From assembly GCF_018829635.1 (NCBI RefSeq), contig NZ_JAHKKG010000005.1, positions 1-64,000 of the forward strand: a stretch of DNA of 64,000 bases. The letters are read 5' to 3'. Below the pieces are notes generated by a model. That model saw only the letters and a list, made by a program, of their open reading frames with translations, was not told where the DNA came from and did no database searches. The stretch's first letter is position 1. Each line of letters starts with the position of its first letter. A program made the translations under genes and the position numbers. This stretch comes from Paractinoplanes bogorensis. Lineage in GTDB: Bacteria; Actinomycetota; Actinomycetes; Mycobacteriales; Micromonosporaceae. Below, one piece after another: positions 17,813 to 26,059 of the stretch.

Positions 17813-19987
17813 ATGCACGGTTGGCTGCCGCGAACTGCCGCGGCCGCGGCGCTGGCCCTGGCGCTGGGCGGGACGGCCACGCTGTTCCGGCCGGCGCGCA
17901 CGGCGGCGTCCTCCGGTCATGTGCCCAGGGCCGTCGTGTTCGTGGCCGACACGTCCGGGATCGTGCGGGTCGGGCCGGACGGGACCCGGACCCCGGTCAG
18001 CGACGCGGGTGCGCGCCTGATGGCCCTGGGCGACGACGGCAGCCTCTACGCCGTACGAGGCGACGACAAGATCGTTCAGATCCGCCCGGACGGTGCGGAC
18101 GTGTCGCTGCCGTTCGCCGATCTCGGTCTGGCCACCGGGCTCGCGGTCGATCGGGACGGCATCGTCTACGTCGCCACCCGCGACCGGGGCATCAGGACGA
18201 TGAAGCCGGGCGCGGTGAAGCAGGGGAGCGTCGCCCTGACCGGGCTGCGCTTCATCGCCGGGATGGCCGTCGACGAGGCCGGAACGGTCCACGCGGCGAG
18301 CACCGACGGGGGCCGGATCGTCTCCCGGACCCTCGCCGGCCAGCAGACATCGTCCTTCGCGCTTGGGCTGTACGGCCGGCCGGTTGCCCTGGCGGCCGAC
18401 CGCGGGAGCAACCTCTATGTCGTCGACCGGGACACCGACCGGGTGATCCGGATCGGTCCGGCCGGGAAACATGCGACGCTCGGCTCGGGCGGGTTCGACG
18501 GCCTGGCGGTCGCGGAGGACGGCGGGGTCTATGCCACCGACCTCGACAACGATCGGGTGGTCCGGCTGGCCGAGGGAGCCGCACCCGCGCCGATGGTCAC
18601 CGGCCTGACCGGGGTCACGGCGCTCGCCGTGCGCACGGTGCCGAACCCGCCGACCGAGGTCAAGGCCGCCGCCGGGGACGGACAGGCCGAGGTGAAGTGG
18701 TTCGGTGCCACCGGCAACGGGGGACGGCCCATCAACGCGTACGTGGTGACGGCCTCGCCGGGTGGCCGGACGTGCACCACCGCAGGGGACCGGTGCATCG
18801 TCACCGGGCTCATCAATGACGTCAGCTATACGTTCAGCGTCCGGGCCACGAACACCGGAAACGAGATCGGCACCTCGATCCCCAGCCTCTCCACGGCCGT
18901 CGTGCGGCCGCAAGCGCCGTTCACCGAGGTGCCCACCAGCTCTTCCCCGGAGCCCGACGCCGCGACACCGGCGCCCTCGACGTCCGCATCAGACGCGCCC
19001 AGTGCGTCGTCACCCGTAACAGTCGCGCCCATTACGTCGGCCCCGGTATCAATGCCGCCGGTCACGTCGCCGTCGGTATCAGTCCCGTCGGTATCAGTCC
19101 CGTCGGTCACGTCGGCGCCGGTATCAGTCCCGTCGGTCACGTCCGCGCCCGTGTCAATGCCGCCGGTGACGTCCGCGCCCGTGTCAATGCCGCCGGTCAC
19201 GTCGGCGCCGGTATCAATCCCGCCGGTGACGTCCGCGCCCGCATCGGTTGCGCCGGTTACGTCCGCGCCCGCATCGGTTGCGCCGGTTACGTCCGCGCCG
19301 ACGACGACCCCGGTGAAGCCGTCGGCTCCGGGTGGCGTGTCGGTGCGCGCGGGCTACTCGTCGATCGACGTTTCGTGGGCGGCGAGCGACGGCGCGGTCC
19401 GCTACCGGGCGGTCGCCGGCCCGGGTCCGGCCATGTGTGAGACGAGCACGACGAACTGTGTGCTCGGCGGGACGGCCGGAACGTCGTACACGGTGAAGGT
19501 CCTGGCCTTTGGTGACACCGGTGCGTGGTCCGAATCGGTGGCTTCCGCTGTCGTGACGCCGGTCCTGCCGCCGATCGCGGCCGAGCCACCGCGGACCGGG
19601 CTGAAACTCGGCACCGACAACGGCGCGACGGCGCGGCCCGGCCATGCCATCGTTGTTTCCGGCACGGGATACGCGGCCCACTCCACCGTGCGGATCAGCG
19701 TCTATTCGGAACCGGTCACGCTCGTCGACGCGGTCGCGGACGAGACCGGCGCGTTCCGGGTGCGGGTGAGCGTGCCGGAGAACCTGTCCGCGGGCGCCCA
19801 CTCGCTCGTGGCCAGCGGCGTCGACCCGAGCGGATCGGTTCGCGCGATGCGCCTGGATCTCACCGTGGCGCACGCCGGTGATCCGTTGCCCGTCACCGGC
19901 GACGCGGTGCTGGTCCAGGTGCTGGCCGGGCTGGTCTTCGTGATCGGGGGCGTGCTGTTGCGGCGGGTCCGGCCCGACCGGCGGTGA
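17813..19987 (+). CDS. LPVTG-anchored surface protein with beta-propeller, Fn3 domains and Pro/Ser/Thr stalk
   Basis: A 724-residue exported protein. After the signal peptide (1-35), residues about 40-270 form NHL/SMP-30-like propeller blades (repeats such as GIVYVATRDRGIRTM, NLYVVDRDTDRVIRI). A fibronectin type III domain follows (PNPPTEVKAAAGDGQAEVKW). Next come a repetitive stalk of ten-residue units (VTSAPVSMPP type), a second Fn3-like domain and an Ig-like domain. The end carries LPVTG, a hydrophobic helix and a basic tail, which is a sortase sorting signal. It should be wall-linked and display the propeller beyond the wall. The ligand is unknown. The last 95 nt are overlapped by the convergent acyltransferase gene. 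Confidence 0.85.
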   Translation: MHGWLPRTAAAAALALALGGTATLFRPARTAASSGHVPRAVVFVADTSGIVRVGPDGTRTPVSDAGARLMALGDDGSLYAVRGDDKIVQIRPDGADVSLPFADLGLATGLAVDRDGIVYVATRDRGIRTMKPGAVKQGSVALTGLRFIAGMAVDEAGTVHAASTDGGRIVSRTLAGQQTSSFALGLYGRPVALAADRGSNLYVVDRDTDRVIRIGPAGKHATLGSGGFDGLAVAEDGGVYATDLDNDRVVRLAEGAAPAPMVTGLTGVTALAVRTVPNPPTEVKAAAGDGQAEVKWFGATGNGGRPINAYVVTASPGGRTCTTAGDRCIVTGLINDVSYTFSVRATNTGNEIGTSIPSLSTAVVRPQAPFTEVPTSSSPEPDAATPAPSTSASDAPSASSPVTVAPITSAPVSMPPVTSPSVSVPSVSVPSVTSAPVSVPSVTSAPVSMPPVTSAPVSMPPVTSAPVSIPPVTSAPASVAPVTSAPASVAPVTSAPTTTPVKPSAPGGVSVRAGYSSIDVSWAASDGAVRYRAVAGPGPAMCETSTTNCVLGGTAGTSYTVKVLAFGDTGAWSESVASAVVTPVLPPIAAEPPRTGLKLGTDNGATARPGHAIVVSGTGYAAHSTVRISVYSEPVTLVDAVADETGAFRVRVSVPENLSAGAHSLVASGVDPSGSVRAMRLDLTVAHAGDPLPVTGDAVLVQVLAGLVFVIGGVLLRRVRPDRR
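19012..19311. repeat. 30-bp coding repeats of the surface-protein stalk
   Basis: About nine imperfect 30-bp units encode ten-residue repeats of the form VTSAPVSxPP. Adjacent units are nearly identical at DNA level, for example two copies of GTGTCAATGCCGCCGGT. This suggests recent expansion or contraction and makes the stalk length variable. Confidence 0.85.
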
Positions 19988-21020
19988 CGTCCGGGCGTCG
20001 CTGGAACGGAGTCTCGAAGACGGCGGCGAACAGCCGGGCCGCGATCAGGCACAAGGGGACCGCCAGCAGCACGGTGATCGCGAAGGCGGTCCGGCGCGAT
20101 CCGGTGTGCGGCGTCACGATCACGGTGCTGATCAGGGCGACGATCGGCATGTGGATCAGGTAGAGGCTGTACGAGAAGCCGCCCAGAGCACGTAACGGCC
20201 GGCAATCCAGTAAGGCGACCCGGCGGGTGGCCACGCCGGCCAGAAACAGGGCGATCGCCGGGCCGATGGCGAGGTCCAGCCAGTAGTAGTGGGTGATCGT
20301 CCACACCGAACCGCGGACGGCGATCAGCGTGAGTACCGGCGCGGCGGCGAGGGCGGACAGGACGAACCAGGGCCGGTCGCGGGCCGTGACGACTCCGGCG
20401 GCCAGCACGCCCAGGGTGAACAGCGGGGCGAGCTCCCAGGTGTAGCCGGTCGCCCGGGCACCGGTCGCCAGGCCCGGCACGAGCAGGCCCGTAACCACCA
20501 CCGGCACGGTGACCGCGGCGAGCGTGGCGATCGCACCGATCCGCCTGCGGGCCAGCACGATGAGCGGGAAAGCCACATACAGAGTGGCTTCCACGGCGAT
20601 CGACCAGAACGCGCCGTTGGGCGCCGGGGCGGCGACGAAGTCCTGCAGCAGAAGTCCGTAGATGAGGATCGACTGCGGGGCCGGCGGTGCCGCCGCGATC
20701 AGGAAGCTGAGGGCCAGTGCCGCCCAGTAGGCCGGCAGGATCCGCCGAGCCCGGCGCCGCGCGTAAACGAGCCACCCGTTGCGGGCCGGCGCGAGAGCCA
20801 GCGAGAACCCGGACAGCGTGATGAACACGACGACGGCAAGCCGCCCGTGAATCAGCCAGCCGAGCGCGGCCGGACCGGTGTCGGCCGGATACCCCGGGAA
20901 CGCCAGCAGCCGGCAGTGGTGCACCACTACGTACAGTGCGGCGAGTCCGCGGATCCCGTCCAGACCGGGCACCCGGCGATCGTCCTGAGTCAAGATCTGC
21001 TCTTTTCGGGCGCACGCCAT
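19893..21020 (-). CDS. Acyltransferase-3 family membrane protein
   Basis: A 375-residue protein with about ten membrane helices. It shows the acyltransferase-3 (OafA-like) start VPGLDGIRGLAALYVVVHH, where the last His is the conserved one, then LSGFSLA and RRARRILPAYW, and a late GGFSYSLYLIHMP segment. Such enzymes move acetyl or other acyl groups onto exported glycans or lipids. The C-terminal 32 residues are Arg/Pro/Ala-rich and overlap the 3' end of the surface-protein gene on the other strand by 95 nt. It follows the sigma factor / BNR-protein pair with a 46-nt gap and may be co-transcribed. Confidence 0.88.
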   Translation of the reverse strand: MACARKEQILTQDDRRVPGLDGIRGLAALYVVVHHCRLLAFPGYPADTGPAALGWLIHGRLAVVVFITLSGFSLALAPARNGWLVYARRRARRILPAYWAALALSFLIAAAPPAPQSILIYGLLLQDFVAAPAPNGAFWSIAVEATLYVAFPLIVLARRRIGAIATLAAVTVPVVVTGLLVPGLATGARATGYTWELAPLFTLGVLAAGVVTARDRPWFVLSALAAAPVLTLIAVRGSVWTITHYYWLDLAIGPAIALFLAGVATRRVALLDCRPLRALGGFSYSLYLIHMPIVALISTVIVTPHTGSRRTAFAITVLLAVPLCLIAARLFAAVFETPFQRRPDVTAGRAGPAATARPRSRRPARPAPGPAPRRR

Positions 21021-21066
21021 CGCCGGGTGTGGCCGAAGTCAGTCCGGTGCGAGTGCGTTCAGAGGG

Positions 21067-22317
21067 CTAGGGGAGAGGGACGCGCCGCCAGGTCCGGCCG
21101 TCGTGCGACACGTACGGGCCGATCTGCGACTTCACCAGGTACCGCTCGGTCGCCGCCGCCGTGGTGATCCGGGTCAGCTCGACGGGTTCCGCGGGATAGC
21201 CGGCCAGCGAGACCGCGGTGTAGGGGCCGGTGCCGTCGGCCGAGACCGCGGCGGTTCCCGTCGTGACCACGTGCTCGCCGTAGGCGGTGACGTACGAGTC
21301 GATCGCCGTCCCTTCGCGGAGCGTTTCCCCCGTACGCCAGGTGACCCCGCCGTCGGTCGTGTAGCGCGCATCGACCGCGTCGTCGGCGCGGTAGGTCAGC
21401 GCGTACGCCGTCGGACCGGGACCGGCGGCCACCCGCGGCACGTACATCATCCCGGTCGTGCCGCCCTGATAGACGGCCGCGACACCGTCGGCGAAGACGT
21501 GGGTGCGCCACGTCCGTCCGGCGTCGGCGCTGGTCGCGATGGCCGGCTTCTTCGTGACCGGATCCAGCCCGGGCACCCAGAGGCGTCCGCCGGCCGGCAC
21601 GTTCACCTGGCCCGGCCACGACGGGTCGACGACTATGCCTTTGGGCTGGGCGGCCAGCGGGGCCAGCGTGCCGGTGGCCGGGTCGACCGCGGCGACGGCA
21701 CAGGTCGAGATTGCCGGCAGTTCGCAGCCGACCGCGCTCGTGCCCGCGGGTACGGCCGCCACCGGCTTCCGGTCCACGACGGCCTTCTGCCAGCTGCCGC
21801 CCCCGTTGGTCGTGATCCACAGCCGATCGGCCGTCGGTTCGGTGCTGATCGCCTCGTGGATCGGAATCACCCGGGCGTCCCGCCATCCGAGGATGCCGGG
21901 AGCCAGCGCGACGAGCGACACCGAACGCGGCGTGTCGGCGTCGGCCGGTTCCGGTGGGACGGTGCGGAGCTGCCAGGAATCGCCCCCGTCGGAGGTCGCG
22001 TACAGCTCCGAGGCGCAGTCGGGACAGCGTACGAGAACGCCGTAAAGGTCTTTCCCGGTCGCCACCACCGAGGTCATCCGTGGCCAGGGCGTCTCCGCGG
22101 TGGGACCACCCGGGAAGGTCGCGGCGCCGCGGTGGTCACGCTGTACGGCGTATCCGAGGCCGGTCAGGCTCAGGACGGTCACCAGGAAGATCGCGGCCGT
22201 CGTGGCGGCGCGCCGGCGACGGACGCGGGCGGCTCGGAGGCGTACGGAAAGGAAGTCAGGCTGGCGCACGGCCTCGCCGACGTCGGACCGCAGACGCTCG
22301 AACTGGGTCTCAGGCAT
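21067..22317 (-). CDS. Membrane-anchored BNR/Asp-box repeat protein, partner of the ECF sigma factor
   Basis: A 416-residue protein. Residues 1-38 are a basic cytoplasmic segment, followed by one membrane helix (AAIFLVTVLSLTGLGYAVQ) and an extracellular six-blade-like region. That region has several Asp-box motifs (SDGGDSWQ, TNGGGSWQ, DAGRTWR, DGGVTWR, HDGRTWR), as in sialidase or Ycf48-type propellers. Its ATG overlaps the end of the sigma-factor gene by 8 nt. Genes in this slot often encode anti-sigma factors or sensed surface proteins. No zinc-finger anti-sigma motif is visible, so a role in controlling the sigma factor is only suggested. Confidence 0.8.
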   Translation of the reverse strand: MPETQFERLRSDVGEAVRQPDFLSVRLRAARVRRRRAATTAAIFLVTVLSLTGLGYAVQRDHRGAATFPGGPTAETPWPRMTSVVATGKDLYGVLVRCPDCASELYATSDGGDSWQLRTVPPEPADADTPRSVSLVALAPGILGWRDARVIPIHEAISTEPTADRLWITTNGGGSWQKAVVDRKPVAAVPAGTSAVGCELPAISTCAVAAVDPATGTLAPLAAQPKGIVVDPSWPGQVNVPAGGRLWVPGLDPVTKKPAIATSADAGRTWRTHVFADGVAAVYQGGTTGMMYVPRVAAGPGPTAYALTYRADDAVDARYTTDGGVTWRTGETLREGTAIDSYVTAYGEHVVTTGTAAVSADGTGPYTAVSLAGYPAEPVELTRITTAAATERYLVKSQIGPYVSHDGRTWRRVPLP

Positions 22318-22828
22318 GGCGAACCCCCTCGGGCAGTGGCATCGGTTCGTCGGCCAGATGGCGGGCGAGGGCGGCCCGGCCGCGGGTCAGGCGGGCCTTG
22401 ACCGTGCCCTCCGGGACGCCCAGGGTGGCCGCGACCTCGGCCACCGACAGGTCGGCCAGGTGGTGCAGCACCACCGCCTCGCGGGTCGGCGGGGCCAGTT
22501 GCCGCAGCGCGGCGAGCAGCGCGACCCGGTCGGCCGACAGCCCGGGGACGGAGGCGGGAGCCACCTCGACCCGGCCCGCACGCACCAGCCGGTCGAACAG
22601 CCAGCGCCGCCGGTAACGGGTCCGGGCGACGTTCAGGGCGGCGACGCGCAACCAGCGCTCGGCGTCGTCGGCCCGCAGGAACGACCGCGGCGAGGCCAGC
22701 ACCCGGGCGAACGCCTCGTGCACGGCGTCCTCGGCCTCGGTCAGATCACCGACGAGGCCCGAGACCTGCACCACGAGCCGGCGGTAATAGGCCTCGTACG
22801 CCTGTCTTACCGATTCCTCGGCCTCCAC
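22310..22828 (-). CDS. ECF-type RNA polymerase sigma factor (SigE/SigM-like)
   Basis: A 172-residue protein with the two ECF regions. Sigma-2 has LVGDLTEAEDAVHEAFARVL and WLRVAALNVARTRYRRR. Sigma-4 has LPPT-type spacing, LADLSVAEVAATLGVPEGTVKARL and a short tail. The GTG at 22828 has GGAGGG five bases upstream and is preferred over an in-frame start 14 codons earlier. It is followed, with an 8-nt overlap, by a membrane-anchored BNR protein. Confidence 0.93.
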   Translation of the reverse strand: MEAEESVRQAYEAYYRRLVVQVSGLVGDLTEAEDAVHEAFARVLASPRSFLRADDAERWLRVAALNVARTRYRRRWLFDRLVRAGRVEVAPASVPGLSADRVALLAALRQLAPPTREAVVLHHLADLSVAEVAATLGVPEGTVKARLTRGRAALARHLADEPMPLPEGVRHA

Positions 22829-22915
22829 GCACCCTCCCCGCCGTCCGCGAACTGTCGAGGGAAGGACCAACAGCTCGCCCGTACGGTTGCACGGGTCCCG
22901 ATGATTTTTCCGGGC

Positions 22916-23641
22916 TCAGCAGAATCGCGGTAGGTGCTTCGTGATCTGCGCGCGCCACGACGGCCAGTCGTGCGGCGTGTCCGGCCCCCACAGGTCGAGC
23001 TCGTGCCGGATGCCCTTGTCGCGCAGCAATGCGGCCATGGCCGGGGTCGACGCGAGCGCGCCGGTCGTGTCCTCCCACATGCCCTGACCGCAGACGAGCA
23101 GGATCGACAACTGCTCGCGCAGCCAGTTCAGGTGGTCGCCGTGCAGGTTGGCGACGTAGTCCGCCGGATTGTTGAAGTAGACGGCGTCACCGCGTTCGCC
23201 CCAGGCGTTCCACGTGCCCGGGTCGTAGTTGCCCGAGAAGCACATCGCCAGCGGGAACAGATCGGCGCGGCGGAAGGCGAAGTTCAGGGCGTGATACGCG
23301 CCGAGCGAGCAGCCCACCGTGGCTATCCGCGCGTCGCCGCCACTGTCGTCATTGATGTGCGGAACGACAAAATTCAAGATCCAGTTTTCGTACGCGTCAT
23401 GGCGCCGTGCCCGCTCCTCGAGCGGCAGGTGATGGGCCGACCAGGTCCCTTCGTCGTACGAGTCGACGCAGTAGAGCTTGACCCGGCCGGCCTCGATCAG
23501 ATCCTCGACGGCGGCCACCATGCCGTTGTCGCCCCACTCCCAGGCGTTGCCCTTCTCGGTGGGGAAGACCAGCAGCGGCCGCCCGTAGTGCCCGTAGGCG
23601 GCGACCGTCCCCAACTCGAGGTGCACGGAGTAGTGGCGCAT
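22916..23641 (-). CDS. Alpha/beta-hydrolase esterase (esterase D-like family)
   Basis: A 241-residue cytoplasmic protein with the fold and motifs of the putative esterase family. GCSLGAYHA holds the nucleophile Ser in a G-x-S-x-G elbow, CGQGMWED lies near the acid strand, and the final HDWPSW holds the predicted catalytic His. The region LLVFPTEKGNAWEWGD near the N-terminus is shared with hypothetical esterases of actinobacteria. The substrate is unknown. It lies between the sigma-factor cluster and the GH5 cellulase on the same strand, each separated by a short gap. Confidence 0.85.
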   Translation of the reverse strand: MRHYSVHLELGTVAAYGHYGRPLLVFPTEKGNAWEWGDNGMVAAVEDLIEAGRVKLYCVDSYDEGTWSAHHLPLEERARRHDAYENWILNFVVPHINDDSGGDARIATVGCSLGAYHALNFAFRRADLFPLAMCFSGNYDPGTWNAWGERGDAVYFNNPADYVANLHGDHLNWLREQLSILLVCGQGMWEDTTGALASTPAMAALLRDKGIRHELDLWGPDTPHDWPSWRAQITKHLPRFC

Positions 23642-23671
23642 CGCCTTCAGTGTGCCTGCTCGACCACTGGA

Positions 23672-25054
23672 TCAGAAGTCGTCGGCGGTGCGGATCCGGT
23701 CGCGGATCCAGACGCCGGCCTCCTTCAGCCGGGCCGTCCCGGTGTAGGCGCCCGCGGTGCAGGTGCCCTGGGTGAAGACGGCGCCCGTACGCATGTCGTC
23801 CGAGTAGTTCCAGTTGACCCAGCTGACCTTGTTCTGGGCCATCAGGTCGAGGTAGCGCTGGGCCATCGCGAAGTTGTTGCCGCCGTCGCCGCTGGCCTGC
23901 TGCGTGCCGAACTCGGTGACGAACATGGGCAGCTTGGCGATCGCGTCCCGGAACGTGTTCAGGTAGTAGTCGTCGTGCGAGGCCGCGTAGAAGTGGAACG
24001 TGTACATGATGTTGGTCGCGCTGACCGGGCTGGCCTGGATCCGCGCAACGCCCTGACCGTCACCCGAGGCGCCCAGCGACGACCAGTCCTCGGTGCCGAC
24101 CAGCACCACGCCGTCCGGGTCCTGCGCCCGGATGACCGGGATGATCTGGTCGGCGTACGACTTGATCGACGACCAGTGGACCTCGCTCGGCTCGTTCGCG
24201 ATCTCGTACAGGATGTTGGTCTTGTCCTTGTGCCGCGACGCGATCTGCTGGAAGAACGTCCGGGCCCGGGCCAGGTTGTAGTGGGGGTCGCCGGGCGACA
24301 GCATGTGCCAGTCGACGATCGCGTACAGGCCGCGCGCGGACGCCTTCTCGATCAGGTCGTTGACCTTCGCCGTGTAGCCGGCCGGGTCGGTCTCGTAGCC
24401 GCCCTCCTGGATGTACATCGAGATCCGCAGGACGTCGGCGTTCCATTCGTTCGCCAGCACGTCGAGCGACTTGTCATTGACGCAGTTCGCGTACCACTGC
24501 AGGCCGTGGGTGCTCATGCCGCGCAGCTGGATCGCCTTGCCCCGCGAGTTGCACAGCTGGCGGCCGCACACCTTGAGCTGCCCGTTCCGGGCTACGGGCG
24601 TGGTACCGGTGGGCGGGTTGGTCGGCGTTGTTGTGGGCGGGTTGGTCGGCGTCACCGTTCCAGTACACGACGTGCCGTTGAGCAGGCAGCCGGTGGGGGA
24701 GCCGGAGCCCGTACCCGTGAAACCGAATGTGACCGAAGCTCCGGGGGCGATCCGGCCGTTGTACTCGCGGTTGGTGAAGGTGAAGCGCTGCCCCGAGGTG
24801 ACGAGCAGTGAGTCCCAGTACGCGCCGACGCTCGTGCCGGACGGCAGGGTGAACTCGACTTTCCAGGATGTGAGGGCGGCGCTGCCCCCGTTGGTGATGA
24901 TGTATTGGCCCTGCCAGCCGGATCCCCAGTCGGAGACCTTGGCGAACGTGGCGGTGGTGGCCGCGGCCGCGGCGGGGGAGACGGCATAGAGGGCCATGCC
25001 GGCGGCGACGACCGCGGCCGCGACGGAAAGTAGGAGTGAACGGGAGCGGCGCAT
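23672..25054 (-). CDS. Secreted endoglucanase: CBM2 plus glycoside hydrolase family 5
   Basis: A 460-residue enzyme. It has a signal peptide (1-31), an N-terminal CBM2 cellulose-binding module (about 33-133, with the closing Cys pair and conserved Trp residues), a short Pro/Thr linker (PTNPPTTTPTNPPTG), and a GH5 catalytic domain of the GH5_2 look (GMSTHGLQWY). The acid/base is E288 in IANEP and the nucleophile is E381 in VTEFGT. It should cut internal beta-1,4 bonds of cellulose. The ATG has GGAGG six bases upstream. A possible MarR-type operator (25096-25108) lies 42 nt upstream of the start, next to a MarR-like gene. Confidence 0.95.
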   Translation of the reverse strand: MRRSRSLLLSVAAAVVAAGMALYAVSPAAAAATTATFAKVSDWGSGWQGQYIITNGGSAALTSWKVEFTLPSGTSVGAYWDSLLVTSGQRFTFTNREYNGRIAPGASVTFGFTGTGSGSPTGCLLNGTSCTGTVTPTNPPTTTPTNPPTGTTPVARNGQLKVCGRQLCNSRGKAIQLRGMSTHGLQWYANCVNDKSLDVLANEWNADVLRISMYIQEGGYETDPAGYTAKVNDLIEKASARGLYAIVDWHMLSPGDPHYNLARARTFFQQIASRHKDKTNILYEIANEPSEVHWSSIKSYADQIIPVIRAQDPDGVVLVGTEDWSSLGASGDGQGVARIQASPVSATNIMYTFHFYAASHDDYYLNTFRDAIAKLPMFVTEFGTQQASGDGGNNFAMAQRYLDLMAQNKVSWVNWNYSDDMRTGAVFTQGTCTAGAYTGTARLKEAGVWIRDRIRTADDF

Positions 25055-25095
25055 CGACGTCCTCCACTGGGGATGTAGGGGAGGACGATTATTAG

Positions 25096-25108
25096 TTAGT
25101 TTTACTAT
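25096..25108. promoter_or_regulatory. Possible MarR-type operator in the GH5 promoter
   Basis: TTAGT-TTT-ACTAT matches nine of ten arm positions of the perfect palindrome TTAGT-GTG-ACTAA found at the divergent MarR start region (25559-25575), with the same 3-nt spacer. It lies 42 nt upstream of the cellulase ATG and a few bases after the stop of the 25115-25519 gene. Confidence 0.4.
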
Positions 25109-25114
25109 CTGTGT

Positions 25115-25519
25115 CTAGTGTTGATGCTCATCTATGTAGAGAGCTCGCGTCAGGATGGTGTTGAGGACGCGGGCCGCCGTCGCCTGATCCGCCTCCGGGA
25201 TGTCGCCCCACAACTTCGCGGTCAGTTCGGCGGTCTCCGCCCGGACGGCTCGCCACAGGCGCATCCCGTCCTCGGTCGCCTTGGTGCCGCTCGCGTCGGC
25301 CAGTCCCGCGGCGATCAGGGCGTCGACGTGCGCGCGGGCCGCCGCCTCGTCGACGCGCAGAGCTTCGGCGAGATTCTCGTTGCCGCCGGTGGCGGTGAGC
25401 GTGAGGGCCACCCACTGCGGTTCGCTGACGCCGCTGCCGGCCAGGCGTCGCATCAGCAGGGCGTTGAGGGCTTTCTCGGTACGGCCGACGAGTTGCGGCC
25501 CGAACGGGATCGTGGTCAT
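25115..25519 (-). CDS. MarR-like winged-helix protein
   Basis: A 134-residue protein with the length and helix order of small MarR-type winged helices (RTEKALNALLMRRLAGSGVSE, then LAEALRVDEAAARAHVDALI). Its recognition helix is less typical than that of the divergent neighbour. The ATG at 25519 has GGGGAG seven bases upstream. It is transcribed away from the MarR gene at 25596 and sits directly upstream of the GH5 cellulase (60 nt), so it may regulate or be co-transcribed with that gene. The ligand is unknown. Confidence 0.75.
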   Translation of the reverse strand: MTTIPFGPQLVGRTEKALNALLMRRLAGSGVSEPQWVALTLTATGGNENLAEALRVDEAAARAHVDALIAAGLADASGTKATEDGMRLWRAVRAETAELTAKLWGDIPEADQATAARVLNTILTRALYIDEHQH

Positions 25520-25535
25520 CCTGCATCTCCCCAAT

Positions 25536-25575
25536 CGTTAGTCCGACAAACGCTAAGTCGTTAGTGTGACTAACG
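25536..25575. promoter_or_regulatory. Divergent promoter with MarR-type palindrome
   Basis: CGTTAGT (25559-25565), GTG, ACTAACG (25569-25575) is a perfect 7-bp inverted repeat. A second, less perfect site is formed by CGTTAGT at 25536 and CGCTAAG near 25550. They lie between two divergent winged-helix genes, the classic place for an autoregulatory MarR operator. Confidence 0.65.
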
Positions 25576-25595
25576 CAAGTGGTAGGGTTCGACCC

Positions 25596-26030
25596 GTGGC
25601 TGAGCGATTGCGCACGATGCGGACAAGGTTGCTGTCGCTGGCGGCCATGCATTCCGACCGCCGGGTGAACGAGGAACTGGCCCGCGCCGACGCCCGCAAG
25701 TGGCACTACGCCGTGCTGGCCACGCTGGACGAGTCCGGCCCGGCCAGCCAGGCCCAGCTGAGCGACCGCACCCGCATCTACCGCAGCGACCTGGTGTCCG
25801 TGCTCAACGAGCTGACCACCCGAGGTCAGGTCACACGCGTTCCCGACCCCGACGACCGCCGCCGCAACCTGGTCACCCTGACCGCCGACGGGCGGCGCCA
25901 GCTGCACACACTGGACGCCATCCTGGCCGACGTGGACGATGAGGTGTTCGCGCCGCTCACCCCCGCCCAGCGAGAGCAGCTGACCACCCTGCTGACGCTC
26001 CTGCTGTCCCACCACGGCGAGCGGATGTGA
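25596..26030 (+). CDS. MarR-family transcriptional regulator
   Basis: A 144-residue regulator with a complete MarR winged helix: WHYAVLATLDESGPASQAQLSD, then RSDLVSVLNELTTRGQVTRV and the wing DPDDRRRNLVTLT, followed by the dimer helices. GTG 25596 is chosen because TAGGGT (25583-25588) lies seven bases upstream as a likely -10 box and AGGG also precedes it. An earlier GTG at 25566 would sit inside the palindrome. The operator overlaps the promoter of this gene, so autorepression is likely. The ligand and targets are unknown, but the divergent gene and the GH5 cellulase are candidates. Confidence 0.88.
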   Translation: MAERLRTMRTRLLSLAAMHSDRRVNEELARADARKWHYAVLATLDESGPASQAQLSDRTRIYRSDLVSVLNELTTRGQVTRVPDPDDRRRNLVTLTADGRRQLHTLDAILADVDDEVFAPLTPAQREQLTTLLTLLLSHHGERM

Positions 26031-26059
26031 CCCGCCTGCCCTACCGGGTCAGCTCGTCG

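Noticed and set aside
25566..25595. MarR start codon at GTG 25566
   Set aside because: It lies inside the operator palindrome and upstream of the likely -10 box TAGGGT; GTG 25596 fits better.
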